In this document: positions 7,045 to 16,836 of the stretch, piece by piece
Layout: every line of letters starts with the position of its first letter
Numbering within the stretch: position 1 is the first letter of the stretch
Virus record (IMG/VR): IMGVR_UViG_3300027850_000002
Location: 62,001 to 126,000 of that record
DNA from: a virus
Strand: one strand, 5' to 3'
Length of the DNA: 64,000 nucleotides
The notes under the pieces: model-generated
Told to the model about the DNA's origin: nothing
Database searches by the model: none
The model's input: only the letters and a program-made list of their open reading frames with translations
Position numbers and translations under genes: made by a program

Positions 7045-9723
7045 ATGTCGGAAGAGGTTTATCGTTCAACCATCGCGCAGGGGATGTTCTACGTCGACGG
7101 CAAGCCGTTGTCGCTACAGGACTACCCAATGTTCGGCGCGGTCTACGACGGTAAGTACCCTCGGCTTCTGTTGAAGACGGGGCGGCAGGTCACCAAGTCG
7201 ACCACCCTGGCCGCGTTCATGATCGCCGAGGCGGTCGCGACGCCAAACTTCAAGTCCTACTACGTTTCACCGACGCAAGAACAGACTCGAAAGTTCTCGC
7301 ATACACGCGTTGCCAAGATCCTCGCGTACAGCCCCGACCTTCGGAGGGGGTTCGTCAACGCGAATTCGATCGACAACGTGCTTCTGCGTATGTTCACAAA
7401 CGGTTCCGAGATGGCGTTCACATACGCTCTCGATGATCCGGACCGTGCACGTGGTTACTCGGCAGACCGATGCAACTTCGACGAAGTGCAGGACATCCTT
7501 TACGAGTCCGTCATTCCCGTCATCGAAGAATGTTTCGATTCACGTACAGAAGTTCTATGTAAACGAGGTTGGATTTCTGTAGCGGAAGTAAATCTCGCGG
7601 ACGAAATTGCGGATGTCGACGAAGACGGTCGAATCGAGTGGCATCATCCGACGCAACTGATTCAGAAACGCCATACAGGTCAGATGGTTTCGTTCAATCA
7701 CGACCAAATGTCTATCCGTGTGACCGGCGACCATATGATGTGGGTGCACCCGAAGGGCGAGACACGGTCCATGTCGCGAGCATCGTGGCGGTTCTCGAGT
7801 GCTCGCAGTATCGCAACAGATAAAGGCGAAGCATTTCGACTAACGGGTCCCGCAGGCCTTCGGACATCAACAACACCACTTCGTCGAACGTTTCCCGGCA
7901 TTTTAGGTGCGCACGGTCAGAACGCTCACGGAATCGATTTACCCTACGATGCCTTCGCGCGTCTTGTTGGTTGGTATCTTTCGGAAGGCTCTATACGTTG
8001 GGCTAAACGTAGAGGTGTTAAGACCTGTCCACGCCCCTGTATTACACAAAGCGAGGGGCGCTACCTGTCGGATATTATCGAAACGATCGAGCGTTGCGGG
8101 CTAACGTATTCCATCGCTTCGAACTCGAAAAAACCGTACATCAAACACGTTACGATCAACTCGCGAATTCTCGGTGAGTATTTTCATCGTCTCGGAAACA
8201 CCTTTGAAAAGTACATTCCCGACGAGTTCTTCATGTCGGAGGACCTACTTCGCCAAGTGCTCGCAGGCATTTACCTCGGAAATGCAACTGCCCGAGAAGG
8301 TATGTCTTGGGACCGTTGGACGTTGTTTACCGTTTCCAAGTCTTTGGCCGACAGTGTCCATCGCGCTTGGACCTTGTGTGGACGGTCACCTAATCAACGT
8401 GTACGTGAATACGTGCCTGACAAGATCGCTTACGAAATATGCGCTTACGTCGACAATTTCTTTGTCTTTTATCGGCGCAAGAACAGTACAACTACTGAAC
8501 ACGTAACAGATGAGCCCGTGTATTGTTTTACGGTTCCTCATCATCGGCCTGTCGTCCGCGGCGGTCCAGGACTGCGTCCGCTCATTACAGGTCAGTGTAT
8601 GGCTAACTCGCCATATCAGTATTCGGCCTACGCAGGCACACCCAAGACGATGGAGAACACCATTGAGTTCTTGTGGTCTCAGTCGTCGCAGACCGAATGG
8701 TGCATGCGGTGCAAGGGGTGTGGTAAGTGGACGTTTATCGACAGCACCAAGGGCTTGGGTAAGCTGGGTCCTATCTGTATTGGTTGTGGTACCTATCTCG
8801 ACCCTCGTAAGGGTCAGTGGGTCGACATGTCCAAGGACAAGGCTGTTGGCATCAAAGGCTTCCACATCTCCCAGGCGATCATGCCTGTCAACGTGCCCGC
8901 GTCATGGCAGCCGGGGTCCGTGGGATACGAAGGGGCCCTCGAGCGTTGGGGAAAGCTCCTCTACAAGATGGAATCGCCTCTCTATGGCGAGTCCCGTTTT
9001 CTAAACGAGTGCATCGGCGTCAGTACGTCGACAGGTGTTCGTCTTCTCACCAAGGAGATCCTCGAAGCCCTGTGCGACGAGAATCACGAGATGACGCGGT
9101 TGCCGCTGCCCCTTTCCAAGGAGGGCATCGTTCGCGTGACTGCCGGCGTCGACTGGTCTGGCGGAGGCGCCGAGATCAAGGGCAGCGAAGGTATGTTCAA
9201 GTCGCGCACGGTGCTCCATATCTGGGGCCAGCTCGCCGACGGTCGTCTCAAGACGCTCTTCTACAAGATCTTCCCCAACGGTCACGCGGTCGGCTGGGTC
9301 GACGAGATCGTCGAACTGTGCAACGCATGGGGCGTCCAGATGTTGGTCGGTGACGCCGGTGAAGGCGCCATCGGCAACTCGTACCTGCGTGCGAAGCTCG
9401 GAGACCATCGCGTCACGTCCATTCGTTACATGTCGCTGTCGAAGCCGTACGAGTGGAACCCGAACGCGATGGTCTACAGCGCCGACCGCACCACAATGAT
9501 CGACAACTTTGCGCGACAACTGCTGCACAAGCAGATGCTCTATCCGAACCTGAAGCAGGCAAGTCCGGCTATCAACGACATCCTCAACGTCTACGAGGAG
9601 GTCACGATGCAAGGCCGTAAGGTGTGGCGTCACGCGCCCACGCAGCCGGACGACTGCCTGCACGCCCAGCTGTTTGGCTGGTTCGCACACATCATCCTGA
9701 CGCAGAACTATCGGTTCCTGTAG
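7045..9723 (+). CDS. terL: Terminase large subunit with in-frame intein
   Basis: 892 residues including a 355-residue intein (163-517), leaving a 537-residue mature terminase. The ATPase half has the Walker A-like LKTGRQVTKSTTLA and the Walker B CNFDEVQDI. After the intein comes a four-Cys zinc ribbon (CMRCKGCGKW ... CIGCGTY). The RNase H-like nuclease follows with acidic positions in TAGVDWSGGG, MLVGDAGEGA and TQPDDCLHAQ. It drives ATP-dependent packaging and headful or site-specific cutting of concatemeric DNA at the portal. No small terminase was recognised. There is no clear Shine-Dalgarno. Confidence 0.93.
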   Translation: MSEEVYRSTIAQGMFYVDGKPLSLQDYPMFGAVYDGKYPRLLLKTGRQVTKSTTLAAFMIAEAVATPNFKSYYVSPTQEQTRKFSHTRVAKILAYSPDLRRGFVNANSIDNVLLRMFTNGSEMAFTYALDDPDRARGYSADRCNFDEVQDILYESVIPVIEECFDSRTEVLCKRGWISVAEVNLADEIADVDEDGRIEWHHPTQLIQKRHTGQMVSFNHDQMSIRVTGDHMMWVHPKGETRSMSRASWRFSSARSIATDKGEAFRLTGPAGLRTSTTPLRRTFPGILGAHGQNAHGIDLPYDAFARLVGWYLSEGSIRWAKRRGVKTCPRPCITQSEGRYLSDIIETIERCGLTYSIASNSKKPYIKHVTINSRILGEYFHRLGNTFEKYIPDEFFMSEDLLRQVLAGIYLGNATAREGMSWDRWTLFTVSKSLADSVHRAWTLCGRSPNQRVREYVPDKIAYEICAYVDNFFVFYRRKNSTTTEHVTDEPVYCFTVPHHRPVVRGGPGLRPLITGQCMANSPYQYSAYAGTPKTMENTIEFLWSQSSQTEWCMRCKGCGKWTFIDSTKGLGKLGPICIGCGTYLDPRKGQWVDMSKDKAVGIKGFHISQAIMPVNVPASWQPGSVGYEGALERWGKLLYKMESPLYGESRFLNECIGVSTSTGVRLLTKEILEALCDENHEMTRLPLPLSKEGIVRVTAGVDWSGGGAEIKGSEGMFKSRTVLHIWGQLADGRLKTLFYKIFPNGHAVGWVDEIVELCNAWGVQMLVGDAGEGAIGNSYLRAKLGDHRVTSIRYMSLSKPYEWNPNAMVYSADRTTMIDNFARQLLHKQMLYPNLKQASPAINDILNVYEEVTMQGRKVWRHAPTQPDDCLHAQLFGWFAHIILTQNYRFL
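7531..8595 (+). mobile_element. Intein with LAGLIDADG endonuclease domain, inserted in terL
   Basis: Begins at Cys (CFDSRTEVLCKRGW, block A) just after the Walker B region and contains block B (RVTGDHMMW). LVGWYLSEG is the first LAGLIDADG helix and LAGIYLGNA a degenerate second one. It ends with VYCFTVPHH and LITGQ, followed by extein Cys at 8596 (CMANSPYQYS). The C-terminal junction is Gly-Gln/Cys rather than the usual His-Asn/Cys. By eye the region is less GC-rich than the flanking exteins. The residue equivalent to the catalytic Asp in the second LAGLIDADG helix is Asn, so homing activity may be impaired while splicing can remain. Confidence 0.9.
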
Positions 9724-9726
9724 TCG

Positions 9727-10293
9727 TCAGTGCACAGTTGGGAACACCGTGTTGTACATCTCCATCAACTTCAGATAGACGCCGCGACACGCCTTTGCGT
9801 CACCCATCGCACGGTGAGCTTCATGTTCAATACCGAAGTGTGCGGCCAGCGTGACCAACTTGAGGTTGGGGACGTGTCCTGCCTTCAGGAGGGGTGTGGC
9901 CAGTGCGACGGTATCGATCTTGTGGTAGTCGCCGTTCCAGCGCTGGCCACGCGCAGCCATCGCCATCTCGAAGAATCCCCAGTCAAAGGGAGTGTTGTGT
10001 GCGACGAAGACAGAGTCACGTCCCATCCCCAACATCGTTACCATTGCAACATCGAGATTGATGGCCTCGGATGCCCACTTCTCCGTGTTGTAACCATTGA
10101 CCCGCGCTGCCCCGGGATCGACCGGCTTCTTCGGGTGGACCTTCGTGTGGTACTCGTTGAGGACTTTTTGTCCTGACGGGTCCGTCACGATACAGGCCAC
10201 CTCGACCATGTCTGCGGCAGCAGGATTCAATCCTCCTGTCTCACAGTCGAAGAAGAAGAGGTTGCAGTCCTTCATGGCAGGGCGTTGTGGCAT
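9727..10293 (-). CDS. DEDDh-family 3'-5' exonuclease (DnaQ/RNase T-like)
   Basis: 188 residues. ExoI FFDCETGGLNP, ExoII FVAHNTPFDWGFF and ExoIII HEAHRAMGDAKACRGVY give the D-E-D-D residues plus the His of the DEDDh class. It should trim 3' ends of DNA or RNA, perhaps as a proofreading or recombination exonuclease beside the polymerase. The ATG at 10293 is preferred because GAGG lies 5 nt upstream; an internal ATG at 10275 is the alternative. It is last in the replication transcript but has its own promoter candidate. Confidence 0.88.
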   Translation of the reverse strand: MPQRPAMKDCNLFFFDCETGGLNPAAADMVEVACIVTDPSGQKVLNEYHTKVHPKKPVDPGAARVNGYNTEKWASEAINLDVAMVTMLGMGRDSVFVAHNTPFDWGFFEMAMAARGQRWNGDYHKIDTVALATPLLKAGHVPNLKLVTLAAHFGIEHEAHRAMGDAKACRGVYLKLMEMYNTVFPTVH

Positions 10294-10309
10294 AGGTCCT
10301 CAGCTAAAG

Positions 10310-10339
10310 CTTATACCGTAAACGTGGCGTTTCTAACAA
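10310..10339 (-). promoter_or_regulatory. Sigma70-like promoter before the exonuclease gene
   Basis: On the minus strand TTGTTA (10339-10334) is separated by 18 nt from TATAAG (10315-10310), followed by a GAGG ribosome-binding site and the ATG at 10293. It overlaps the end of the polymerase gene (stop at 10340-10342). Unlike the late boxes it predicts a short 5' leader with a Shine-Dalgarno. Confidence 0.5.
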
Positions 10340-13294
10340 TCACGCTTTAGCACTAACGACGGACGCCAGCGCAGCTTCTTCTTCATCTTCCCGCAGCTCC
10401 TCCAGGGACTCTTCATCGAGAACCTGGAGGAACTCCTGGTCAAGCGTCATCGGCTTGGGCGGGTTTCGAGCGATGTAGTCCGCCAAGGCGATCGTCTCGC
10501 CGTAGTTGGACCCCACGCTCACGTCGTGTGCGAACGCGACCGGCAGCCATGGGAACTTCTGGCTGACACGTTCCACGCAGTAGTAGTCGAAGAACGCTTG
10601 AGCCTGCCCGATGTACTTCTTCTTGATGGTTCCGACGATCGAGTCGTGAACCGTAATGCAGCAACGACCGCCGAGCTGTCCAATGTTCTCGAAGATTTCA
10701 ATGAGCTGCGCCACAACGATGTCTGACGACGTCGACTGAATCTTCATGTTCTTGCCACGCCGTTCAGCTTGGCCACGGAAAAAGCCGTTGACCGTCTGGA
10801 GCGGGAACCGACGGCGGCGCCCGAACAAGGTCTCGACGAAGCCCTTCGTGTGGATCTGAGCCACGACCTCGTCCATGTAGTTCTTCAGGGACGGGAAGCG
10901 GTTGAACAGCTTGTCGATGACGTTTTGTGCAGCCTCTTCCGAGATGCCGGCGGTCTCGGCAATCTTCTTCGCCATAGCGCCGTAGAGAATGCCGAACACG
11001 ACGCGCTTGACCGTGGTGCGCGTCTTGGACATCTCGTCACTGATGTCCTTCTGGGCCTCGACCTCTTCGTAGGGAATCCCGAAGATCTCCTGCGTGAACC
11101 AGCTGTGAACGTCGAGTCCCGCGTTCAACGCCGTGATGAGTTGTTCGTCGGGCGCATACGCCGTGAACACGCGAATCTCGGCGCCCTTCCAGTCAACGTT
11201 GAAGATCAGCTCCTCCTCGGGGTCGTCCGGGATGAAGATCTTCTTGATGTTCACACCTGCCAGCTTCTTGGGCTGGTTCTGCATGTTGACGTTCGACGAA
11301 GACAGACGTCCCGTCGACGTGCCGTGCAAGTGGAAGCTGGTGTGCAGGTAGCCGTCGTACTCAGACAGTGCCTTAATGTCGTGAACGAAGCCCGTCAGTG
11401 CCTTGTGCGCAGCACGGTACTCGAGCAGCGTCTTCGAGAACGGACACTTCATGCGTTCGACGAACGCCTTGAGCATCTTCTTGTCGGTCTTGTACTTGTT
11501 CGATTTCTTGTTCCGCTCGATCCAATCCTCTGCGTAAGCACGCCGTCCGCCCTCGGGCTGCGGTACGCCGATGCCGTAAAGGATCGTCGCGATGTCTGCC
11601 GTGGAGTTTGGGTTGAATTCGATCCCCTTGGCCTTCTTGTCGGGGTCCCACATGCTCGCAAGCATGGCCTTCTTCTCGTCAACAATCTTGGCGAGGTCGA
11701 TTTCGAGCTTCTCGATGTAAGGCCGATCGACACGAAAGCCGTCGAACTCCATCTTTCCAAGCACACGCGAGGCCGGCACGCAGTGGGAGGACATCAGGGC
11801 GCGCGCGTTCTGCTGGAAGCCCTCTTGCTGCATTCGCACAAACTGGTGACGCAGGAGACGTCGCGTCAGGTCGGTGTCGACGGCGGCATAGATGAGCAAG
11901 GTGTCGAGGGCAACGCGTTCGTAGCCTTCGTCCATCGATCGCTTCTTGCGGTCGCGCTTGGTACCAAACAAGTAGGACTCTAGTTCCTTTTTGCTCAGCT
12001 CCATCGTCAGGCCGTCTTCGATACCCGGGATGCCTTTCTTCGGTTTGCCCTTGCGTGTCTTGATGAGCACGGTGCGGACACCTTCTTCTTCGGGCGTCAG
12101 CTGCTCCGCCAGCTCCTGCACCTTGTCGGCGTAGTTGCTGAACATCGGGAAGTAGCTGCGACCCAAGACCTTGAGGCCGTAGGAGCCCGTCATGTCCTCG
12201 CGCAGGAGGTGCTCGCCGAGCAGCGAATCCCACGCGACGTTATTGACGCGCCAACCATGTCTCAGCTCGATCATCTTGAGATCGAACTTGGCGTTGTGGA
12301 AGACCTTGGGCTTCGCACACTCGAGCACTCGCTGAACGTGCCCGATGACTTCTTCCAACTCCTCGTCCGTCCACGTCGCTTCCCGATGGAACAACGGAAT
12401 TGCGGTCGCCCGTCCTGTGTCCCATGAGAACGAGATGCACAGGATCTTGGCGTCCTTGCGATGAGGATTGACGGTGTTGGTCTCGGTGTCCACCGCGAGC
12501 GCGCATTGCGATGCGGTCTTGGCGCCCTCGACCACGTAGTCGATCATCGTGTCGCAGATCTCTTTGACCTCCGCCACCGTTTGCGGAATCCGGTAGTCCT
12601 TGGTGACCTCTTCGATAGTCGCGTGCGTTCCCGCTTCGTCGACGCCGCCGGCGATACGCACCGCACGGACAACGTCGGCATAGAACAGGTTGTAGAGGCC
12701 GGTCTTGGCCACAAGGTGTTTCGTCGAAAACGTCGGCAAGACCTTGTAGGTCCTGCCTGCAACGTCGATGTCGAGAAGCCGCCCGCGCGACTCCATGAAC
12801 CTGTCGCCTTTATAGCCCAGTGACTTGAGTGCGGTTGCACCAAACGCCACGACGATCGTGGGTGATCGATCGAGCAGCTCACGTTGCAGGTAACTCGAGC
12901 ACTGGCGAATCGTGCCAGCCGACGCAGTCGCGTTCTGATCGCGACCCTCTTCGACCTGGCACTTGACTGCGTAGGTGTCCCACTTCGACAGGTGGTTCAT
13001 CTTCAGATTGCCGCCCGAGCGTCTGTCCAGCTCCTTCAGTTCCTTCCATACATTGCGGATGATGCGACCACCGCGTCCGTAGAACACCTCCTGATTGTTG
13101 GTCGACCAGGACGACGGCGACTCGGACACGAACATGATGTCGACTTTGCCGCGTGTGCCCTGCCCGAGAACCCGCTGCTTGGGCAGCAGTTCGCAGTTCT
13201 GGCAGCCGAAGCCTTTGGTCTTGTTCTGACTGTCCGGGTCCAACGACGGATTGTCGATTGGAATGACCGGAAGCTTGATCTTCTTCTCGGCCAC
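10340..13294 (-). CDS. Family A DNA polymerase with N-terminal Fe-S UDG-like domain and 3'-5' exonuclease
   Basis: 984 residues from a GTG preceded by GGAGG. Residues ~25-205 resemble family 4/5 uracil-DNA glycosylases: cysteines at 31, 34, 112 and 132 match the Fe-S ligands and FYGRGGRIIRN matches the VGRAG region. However, the catalytic GExPG is SESPS and the HPS loop is STK. Next is a DnaQ-like exonuclease (LAVDTETNT, HNAKFDLKMIE). The polymerase follows with motif A DWKGAEIRV, motif B KRVVFGILYG and motif C VHDS (Ser in place of the usual Glu). It is the replicative polymerase. The glycosylase part is probably structural or for DNA scanning rather than base removal. Confidence 0.93.
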   Translation of the reverse strand: MAEKKIKLPVIPIDNPSLDPDSQNKTKGFGCQNCELLPKQRVLGQGTRGKVDIMFVSESPSSWSTNNQEVFYGRGGRIIRNVWKELKELDRRSGGNLKMNHLSKWDTYAVKCQVEEGRDQNATASAGTIRQCSSYLQRELLDRSPTIVVAFGATALKSLGYKGDRFMESRGRLLDIDVAGRTYKVLPTFSTKHLVAKTGLYNLFYADVVRAVRIAGGVDEAGTHATIEEVTKDYRIPQTVAEVKEICDTMIDYVVEGAKTASQCALAVDTETNTVNPHRKDAKILCISFSWDTGRATAIPLFHREATWTDEELEEVIGHVQRVLECAKPKVFHNAKFDLKMIELRHGWRVNNVAWDSLLGEHLLREDMTGSYGLKVLGRSYFPMFSNYADKVQELAEQLTPEEEGVRTVLIKTRKGKPKKGIPGIEDGLTMELSKKELESYLFGTKRDRKKRSMDEGYERVALDTLLIYAAVDTDLTRRLLRHQFVRMQQEGFQQNARALMSSHCVPASRVLGKMEFDGFRVDRPYIEKLEIDLAKIVDEKKAMLASMWDPDKKAKGIEFNPNSTADIATILYGIGVPQPEGGRRAYAEDWIERNKKSNKYKTDKKMLKAFVERMKCPFSKTLLEYRAAHKALTGFVHDIKALSEYDGYLHTSFHLHGTSTGRLSSSNVNMQNQPKKLAGVNIKKIFIPDDPEEELIFNVDWKGAEIRVFTAYAPDEQLITALNAGLDVHSWFTQEIFGIPYEEVEAQKDISDEMSKTRTTVKRVVFGILYGAMAKKIAETAGISEEAAQNVIDKLFNRFPSLKNYMDEVVAQIHTKGFVETLFGRRRRFPLQTVNGFFRGQAERRGKNMKIQSTSSDIVVAQLIEIFENIGQLGGRCCITVHDSIVGTIKKKYIGQAQAFFDYYCVERVSQKFPWLPVAFAHDVSVGSNYGETIALADYIARNPPKPMTLDQEFLQVLDEESLEELREDEEEAALASVVSAKA

Positions 13295-13329
13295 TACGTT
13301 TCCTCCGGTGTTGGCGGCATAAACATACT

Positions 13330-16300
13330 CTACGCGACGATTTCTCCGTCGTCTGTTCCTTGTGCTTTGTTCGGGTCGATCTCGGCCACCGTATCAACAG
13401 GCGTTGCAACCTTCGCCATCGCTTCGTCACGACGTGCGCGGGTTGCATCGAGCAGGTGCTTGATCGAGAACACCGAAATCAGATCGATGGGCTGACACGG
13501 TCCCATCACATCGACCAGACGTTCCAGCACACGGGCACGCTTCACTTCATCGTTGCCGATGTGATGAGGCGAGCGCTCGGACACTTGCTTGAGGAACGTT
13601 GGGGTCTCGGTGCGGTACCGCGTCTGCGCCAAGAGGCCCTGCGAAGCCTCGACCCAGTTCACGACGAGCCACTCCATCTTGGTATCGAGATAGACGCCCT
13701 TCTTGGTCTTGTTGATGTCGTCGAGCTTGTTCAAGTCGCCGAGCATCACGCGAATGGTCGTCATGCCGGACATCTGGTCCTGCGTGCCGACCGATGCTGT
13801 CTGGATGGCTGAGCCCAGGATGGTCTCGAAGATCTGCTCGTTCTCGGACGTCGTCTTGAGCCGTGCAAGCTGCTCGCGACGTGACTCCGCGAAGTCGTAG
13901 GCGAACTGCTGGTAGTTCGGAATCGGGTTCTCGCCTCCACGCTCCTTGGCCAAGCCGTTGAGCAAACGAAGCATCGCCAGGATCGGGAACATCGCTTCAC
14001 GGAACCGGGACGACGCGTGCGCGGGCAACCGACCGCCCGACACGTATTCCTGCTCGATCGCCGTCTGATGCTCGCGCAACGTCATCATGTGCGGCAAAAG
14101 CCCAACCACCATGTCGTGGCGCGTCTTGTTGATCAGGTCGTCGCCGAACTTGCCCGCGAGCGCCAGGACAGGGTCCTTGTGGGTCGCGTCCTTGACCAGC
14201 TCGAACTGCACGAAGCGCGACAGGGACGCAGCATCACGAAGCGGACGAATCGCGCACGCCACTAACGGGAACCGTAGGTGGTAGGTCCGGCTCTCGCCCG
14301 TCGTCGTTCCGATCGACCAGTTGACGGCGGTCTCGGAGATCAAGTCACGGCATAATTCGAGAACCTTGCGGACTGCGATCGACTTCGCATCGTTGCCGCC
14401 GTAGTCCTCGAACTCCTCCAAGCACAGTGTCAAGCTCGAGTTGTTGCGTTGCTGACGAATGGATGCAGCGGTGTAGCCCTGCATTGTGATCGCGTGCGCC
14501 ACAACATTGATGCGCGAGGCGCTGCCGCCGCCCACGAACCCTGCCGTGAACTTGCTCTTGCCCGACTCGTGCTCAGCGTTGAGGATGACCGCAGTCTGGC
14601 GCGTGAACACTGTCATCACCGAGAGGCACATGACGTAGGCCGCCAAGAACGTGCAGTCGAGCTGCTGATAGCGGAAGGCCCAGCCCGTTTCGACCATGTC
14701 CCGTACGCGCACGAATAAGTCCACCAGGTCGACGTTCGAGGACAGGTCCTTTGCGTCCTTGATGGTGTCGAGCCAAGGCGCGCCTGCGTTGTCGAAGATT
14801 GTGCCTTCGTGGCGCGGACCGTCGAGCGGCGTCGCCGTGTAGTTCGCGCCGTCGTGTAGCAGGCAGTACACGTCGCGGCCATTCACGAGGTAGGAGCGCA
14901 TGCGCCCCTCCGTCGTTTCCATCATGTGAATGCCTTGGCTCTTGATCGGGGCGTGATCCATCGACGGCAGGTCCTTTGCCATCATGAGCAGCGCGTAGTT
15001 CAAATACTCGCGGTACTTCTTCGCCTTCATCGTTACATTGAACTGAGACGCGTCCGGGTCATCACCCACAATGAAGGGCGGGTCGCCAACCGTCGCAGTG
15101 ATGAAGTCGTAGATGGGTCCGTAGTGTCGCGAGATGAGCGTCTCGGCGCTGCGCTCGTCGTTCAAGATGACCGTGTCAGTCGTTCGGCTTGCCTTGTTCC
15201 AGAGCGACAAGATGCGCTTGCGTCCTTCACCGTTCTGAATGCCGACGGGGTGGTACTTCTCGAGCAACGTCGTGTGCAGACGTTTGATGAACTCCTCTTC
15301 GTTGTCGTTCTTGACCAGGATGTCACGACGGAGAATCACGGCGTCGAGGTTGTGATCCTTGGCGACAGCTACGCAGTACGCGTTGCACACCTGCTCGTCC
15401 TTGAGCAGCGCGCCCCAGCGTTTCGCGGCGTGGCTGATCGCCGAGACGTCCGTCGTCCCGCTCTGGGCGATCTCCGCCGACATCTGGTCGTAGCACCACT
15501 CGTCTGTAGACGCGTACATCTTCTCGTTGTTGACGTACCGAACCCAGCGCGGGTACCCGATCTCCTTGATGGCGTTGTCGGGGTCCTTGATCCAAACGTT
15601 GGGTCGAGTGGGGTCATGCCAATCCACGTATTCATCCGGCCATCGAAAGACGCGGAACGAGAGGTTCTTGGCCTTGGATGCATCGAGGATCTGTTTGACG
15701 AAATTGTCACCGCCGCGATCTCGGTCAGGGACGATCCACACACGGTTGATGCCGAACGTTGCGAGACGGTCTACCGACTGGGACCCGCCGCCGCTGAGGG
15801 CGAGCGAGATGTAGTCATCGGACTGGCGTCGGATCTGTTGTGCGATTGCCGCGAGCGCGTCGAACTCGCCTTCCTTGCAGTGGCCGATGAAGCCCTTGTC
15901 GGGCCCGTCGGCTCCATGCTCTTCGGACGTCAGGTACGTGCGGTAGTAGCGTAGGCCGTAGAAGCCACGGAACCCGTCCATCTCAGGCTCGTAGGTATCC
16001 TCGACCCACGCCTGACTGACCGCGGGTGACACCGGCTCACGGAGCTTGAATCGACAGATCGTCGTGGGCGTATCGTCATAAGGGAACACGAGATGCCCGA
16101 TGTACGTTTGCCCGTCGGTGTACTTGCCGAAGTAGCTGCGGAAGAATTTGTACTCCTCAGAGGTATCCCCGAAGTGGTTCGCGATGTCGACGATGCGCGG
16201 AAAGATGCCGAGCAGTTCACGACCGAACAACGTGACCCACACGCCGTGTTGATCGAACGAGCCGTTGGGTTGATCCTTTTCAGCAACCAGCTCGTTGGGT

Positions 16301-16836
16301 GCCGTCTGTCCCAGCCGTCGCGTAAGCAGATAGTCGAGCGTTGGTTTGGTCCAGTTCAGGTCGTCCGTGACGAGCGTACCCGCAGCGTACGACTGCAGCG
16401 CCTTGTAGAGCAGGGCGCTGAAGTACGACATCAGGGCGTCCTTGTTCTTCTGGTAGACCTCATGGTCTCGGACCTTTTCGAACAGCTCCTTGGGAATCGC
16501 GGCGGAAAGACCCCAACGCTTCTTCGCGTAGATAAGAGCGTCGGAAACGCTCGTCTCATTGATCGCGGCGATGAAATGGATGGGGTTCCAGAACGAACGG
16601 TGGCAGCCAAAGCAACTCGCGCGATTCTTGTAAGGCGTGACCACGAATGACGCAGTACCGTCCGCATGGAACGGACAGCGCCCCTTGATGTGCGGACCTG
16701 AGATGTGGAAAGCCGCCTCCGGCTTCACCTCCGCAAGCCACGACATCCAGTCCATGTTCTGGACGTCGGTCCACACCCGATTGAGTCGGGTGAAGGCCAC
16801 CTTCGAATCCGTGTTCTTGGCCTTACGCGCCACCAA
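13330..16836 (-). CDS. Primase-helicase fusion (CHC2 zinc finger, TOPRIM, P-loop ATPase)
   Basis: 1168 residues. The N-terminus has a DnaG-type zinc finger (GRCPFHADG ... ASCFGCHRS, then NPIHFIA). A TOPRIM domain follows with KEGEFDALAA and the metal-binding VPDRDRGGD. The C-terminal half has a Walker A loop (ILNAEHESGKSKF) and reads as a superfamily 3/D5-like helicase ATPase (LCLEEFEDYGG as Walker B). It should prime and unwind DNA at the fork with the adjacent polymerase. The stop lies 35 nt before the polymerase GTG; the start overlaps the end of the upstream nuclease gene. Confidence 0.88.
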   Translation of the reverse strand: MVARKAKNTDSKVAFTRLNRVWTDVQNMDWMSWLAEVKPEAAFHISGPHIKGRCPFHADGTASFVVTPYKNRASCFGCHRSFWNPIHFIAAINETSVSDALIYAKKRWGLSAAIPKELFEKVRDHEVYQKNKDALMSYFSALLYKALQSYAAGTLVTDDLNWTKPTLDYLLTRRLGQTAPNELVAEKDQPNGSFDQHGVWVTLFGRELLGIFPRIVDIANHFGDTSEEYKFFRSYFGKYTDGQTYIGHLVFPYDDTPTTICRFKLREPVSPAVSQAWVEDTYEPEMDGFRGFYGLRYYRTYLTSEEHGADGPDKGFIGHCKEGEFDALAAIAQQIRRQSDDYISLALSGGGSQSVDRLATFGINRVWIVPDRDRGGDNFVKQILDASKAKNLSFRVFRWPDEYVDWHDPTRPNVWIKDPDNAIKEIGYPRWVRYVNNEKMYASTDEWCYDQMSAEIAQSGTTDVSAISHAAKRWGALLKDEQVCNAYCVAVAKDHNLDAVILRRDILVKNDNEEEFIKRLHTTLLEKYHPVGIQNGEGRKRILSLWNKASRTTDTVILNDERSAETLISRHYGPIYDFITATVGDPPFIVGDDPDASQFNVTMKAKKYREYLNYALLMMAKDLPSMDHAPIKSQGIHMMETTEGRMRSYLVNGRDVYCLLHDGANYTATPLDGPRHEGTIFDNAGAPWLDTIKDAKDLSSNVDLVDLFVRVRDMVETGWAFRYQQLDCTFLAAYVMCLSVMTVFTRQTAVILNAEHESGKSKFTAGFVGGGSASRINVVAHAITMQGYTAASIRQQRNNSSLTLCLEEFEDYGGNDAKSIAVRKVLELCRDLISETAVNWSIGTTTGESRTYHLRFPLVACAIRPLRDAASLSRFVQFELVKDATHKDPVLALAGKFGDDLINKTRHDMVVGLLPHMMTLREHQTAIEQEYVSGGRLPAHASSRFREAMFPILAMLRLLNGLAKERGGENPIPNYQQFAYDFAESRREQLARLKTTSENEQIFETILGSAIQTASVGTQDQMSGMTTIRVMLGDLNKLDDINKTKKGVYLDTKMEWLVVNWVEASQGLLAQTRYRTETPTFLKQVSERSPHHIGNDEVKRARVLERLVDVMGPCQPIDLISVFSIKHLLDATRARRDEAMAKVATPVDTVAEIDPNKAQGTDDGEIVA

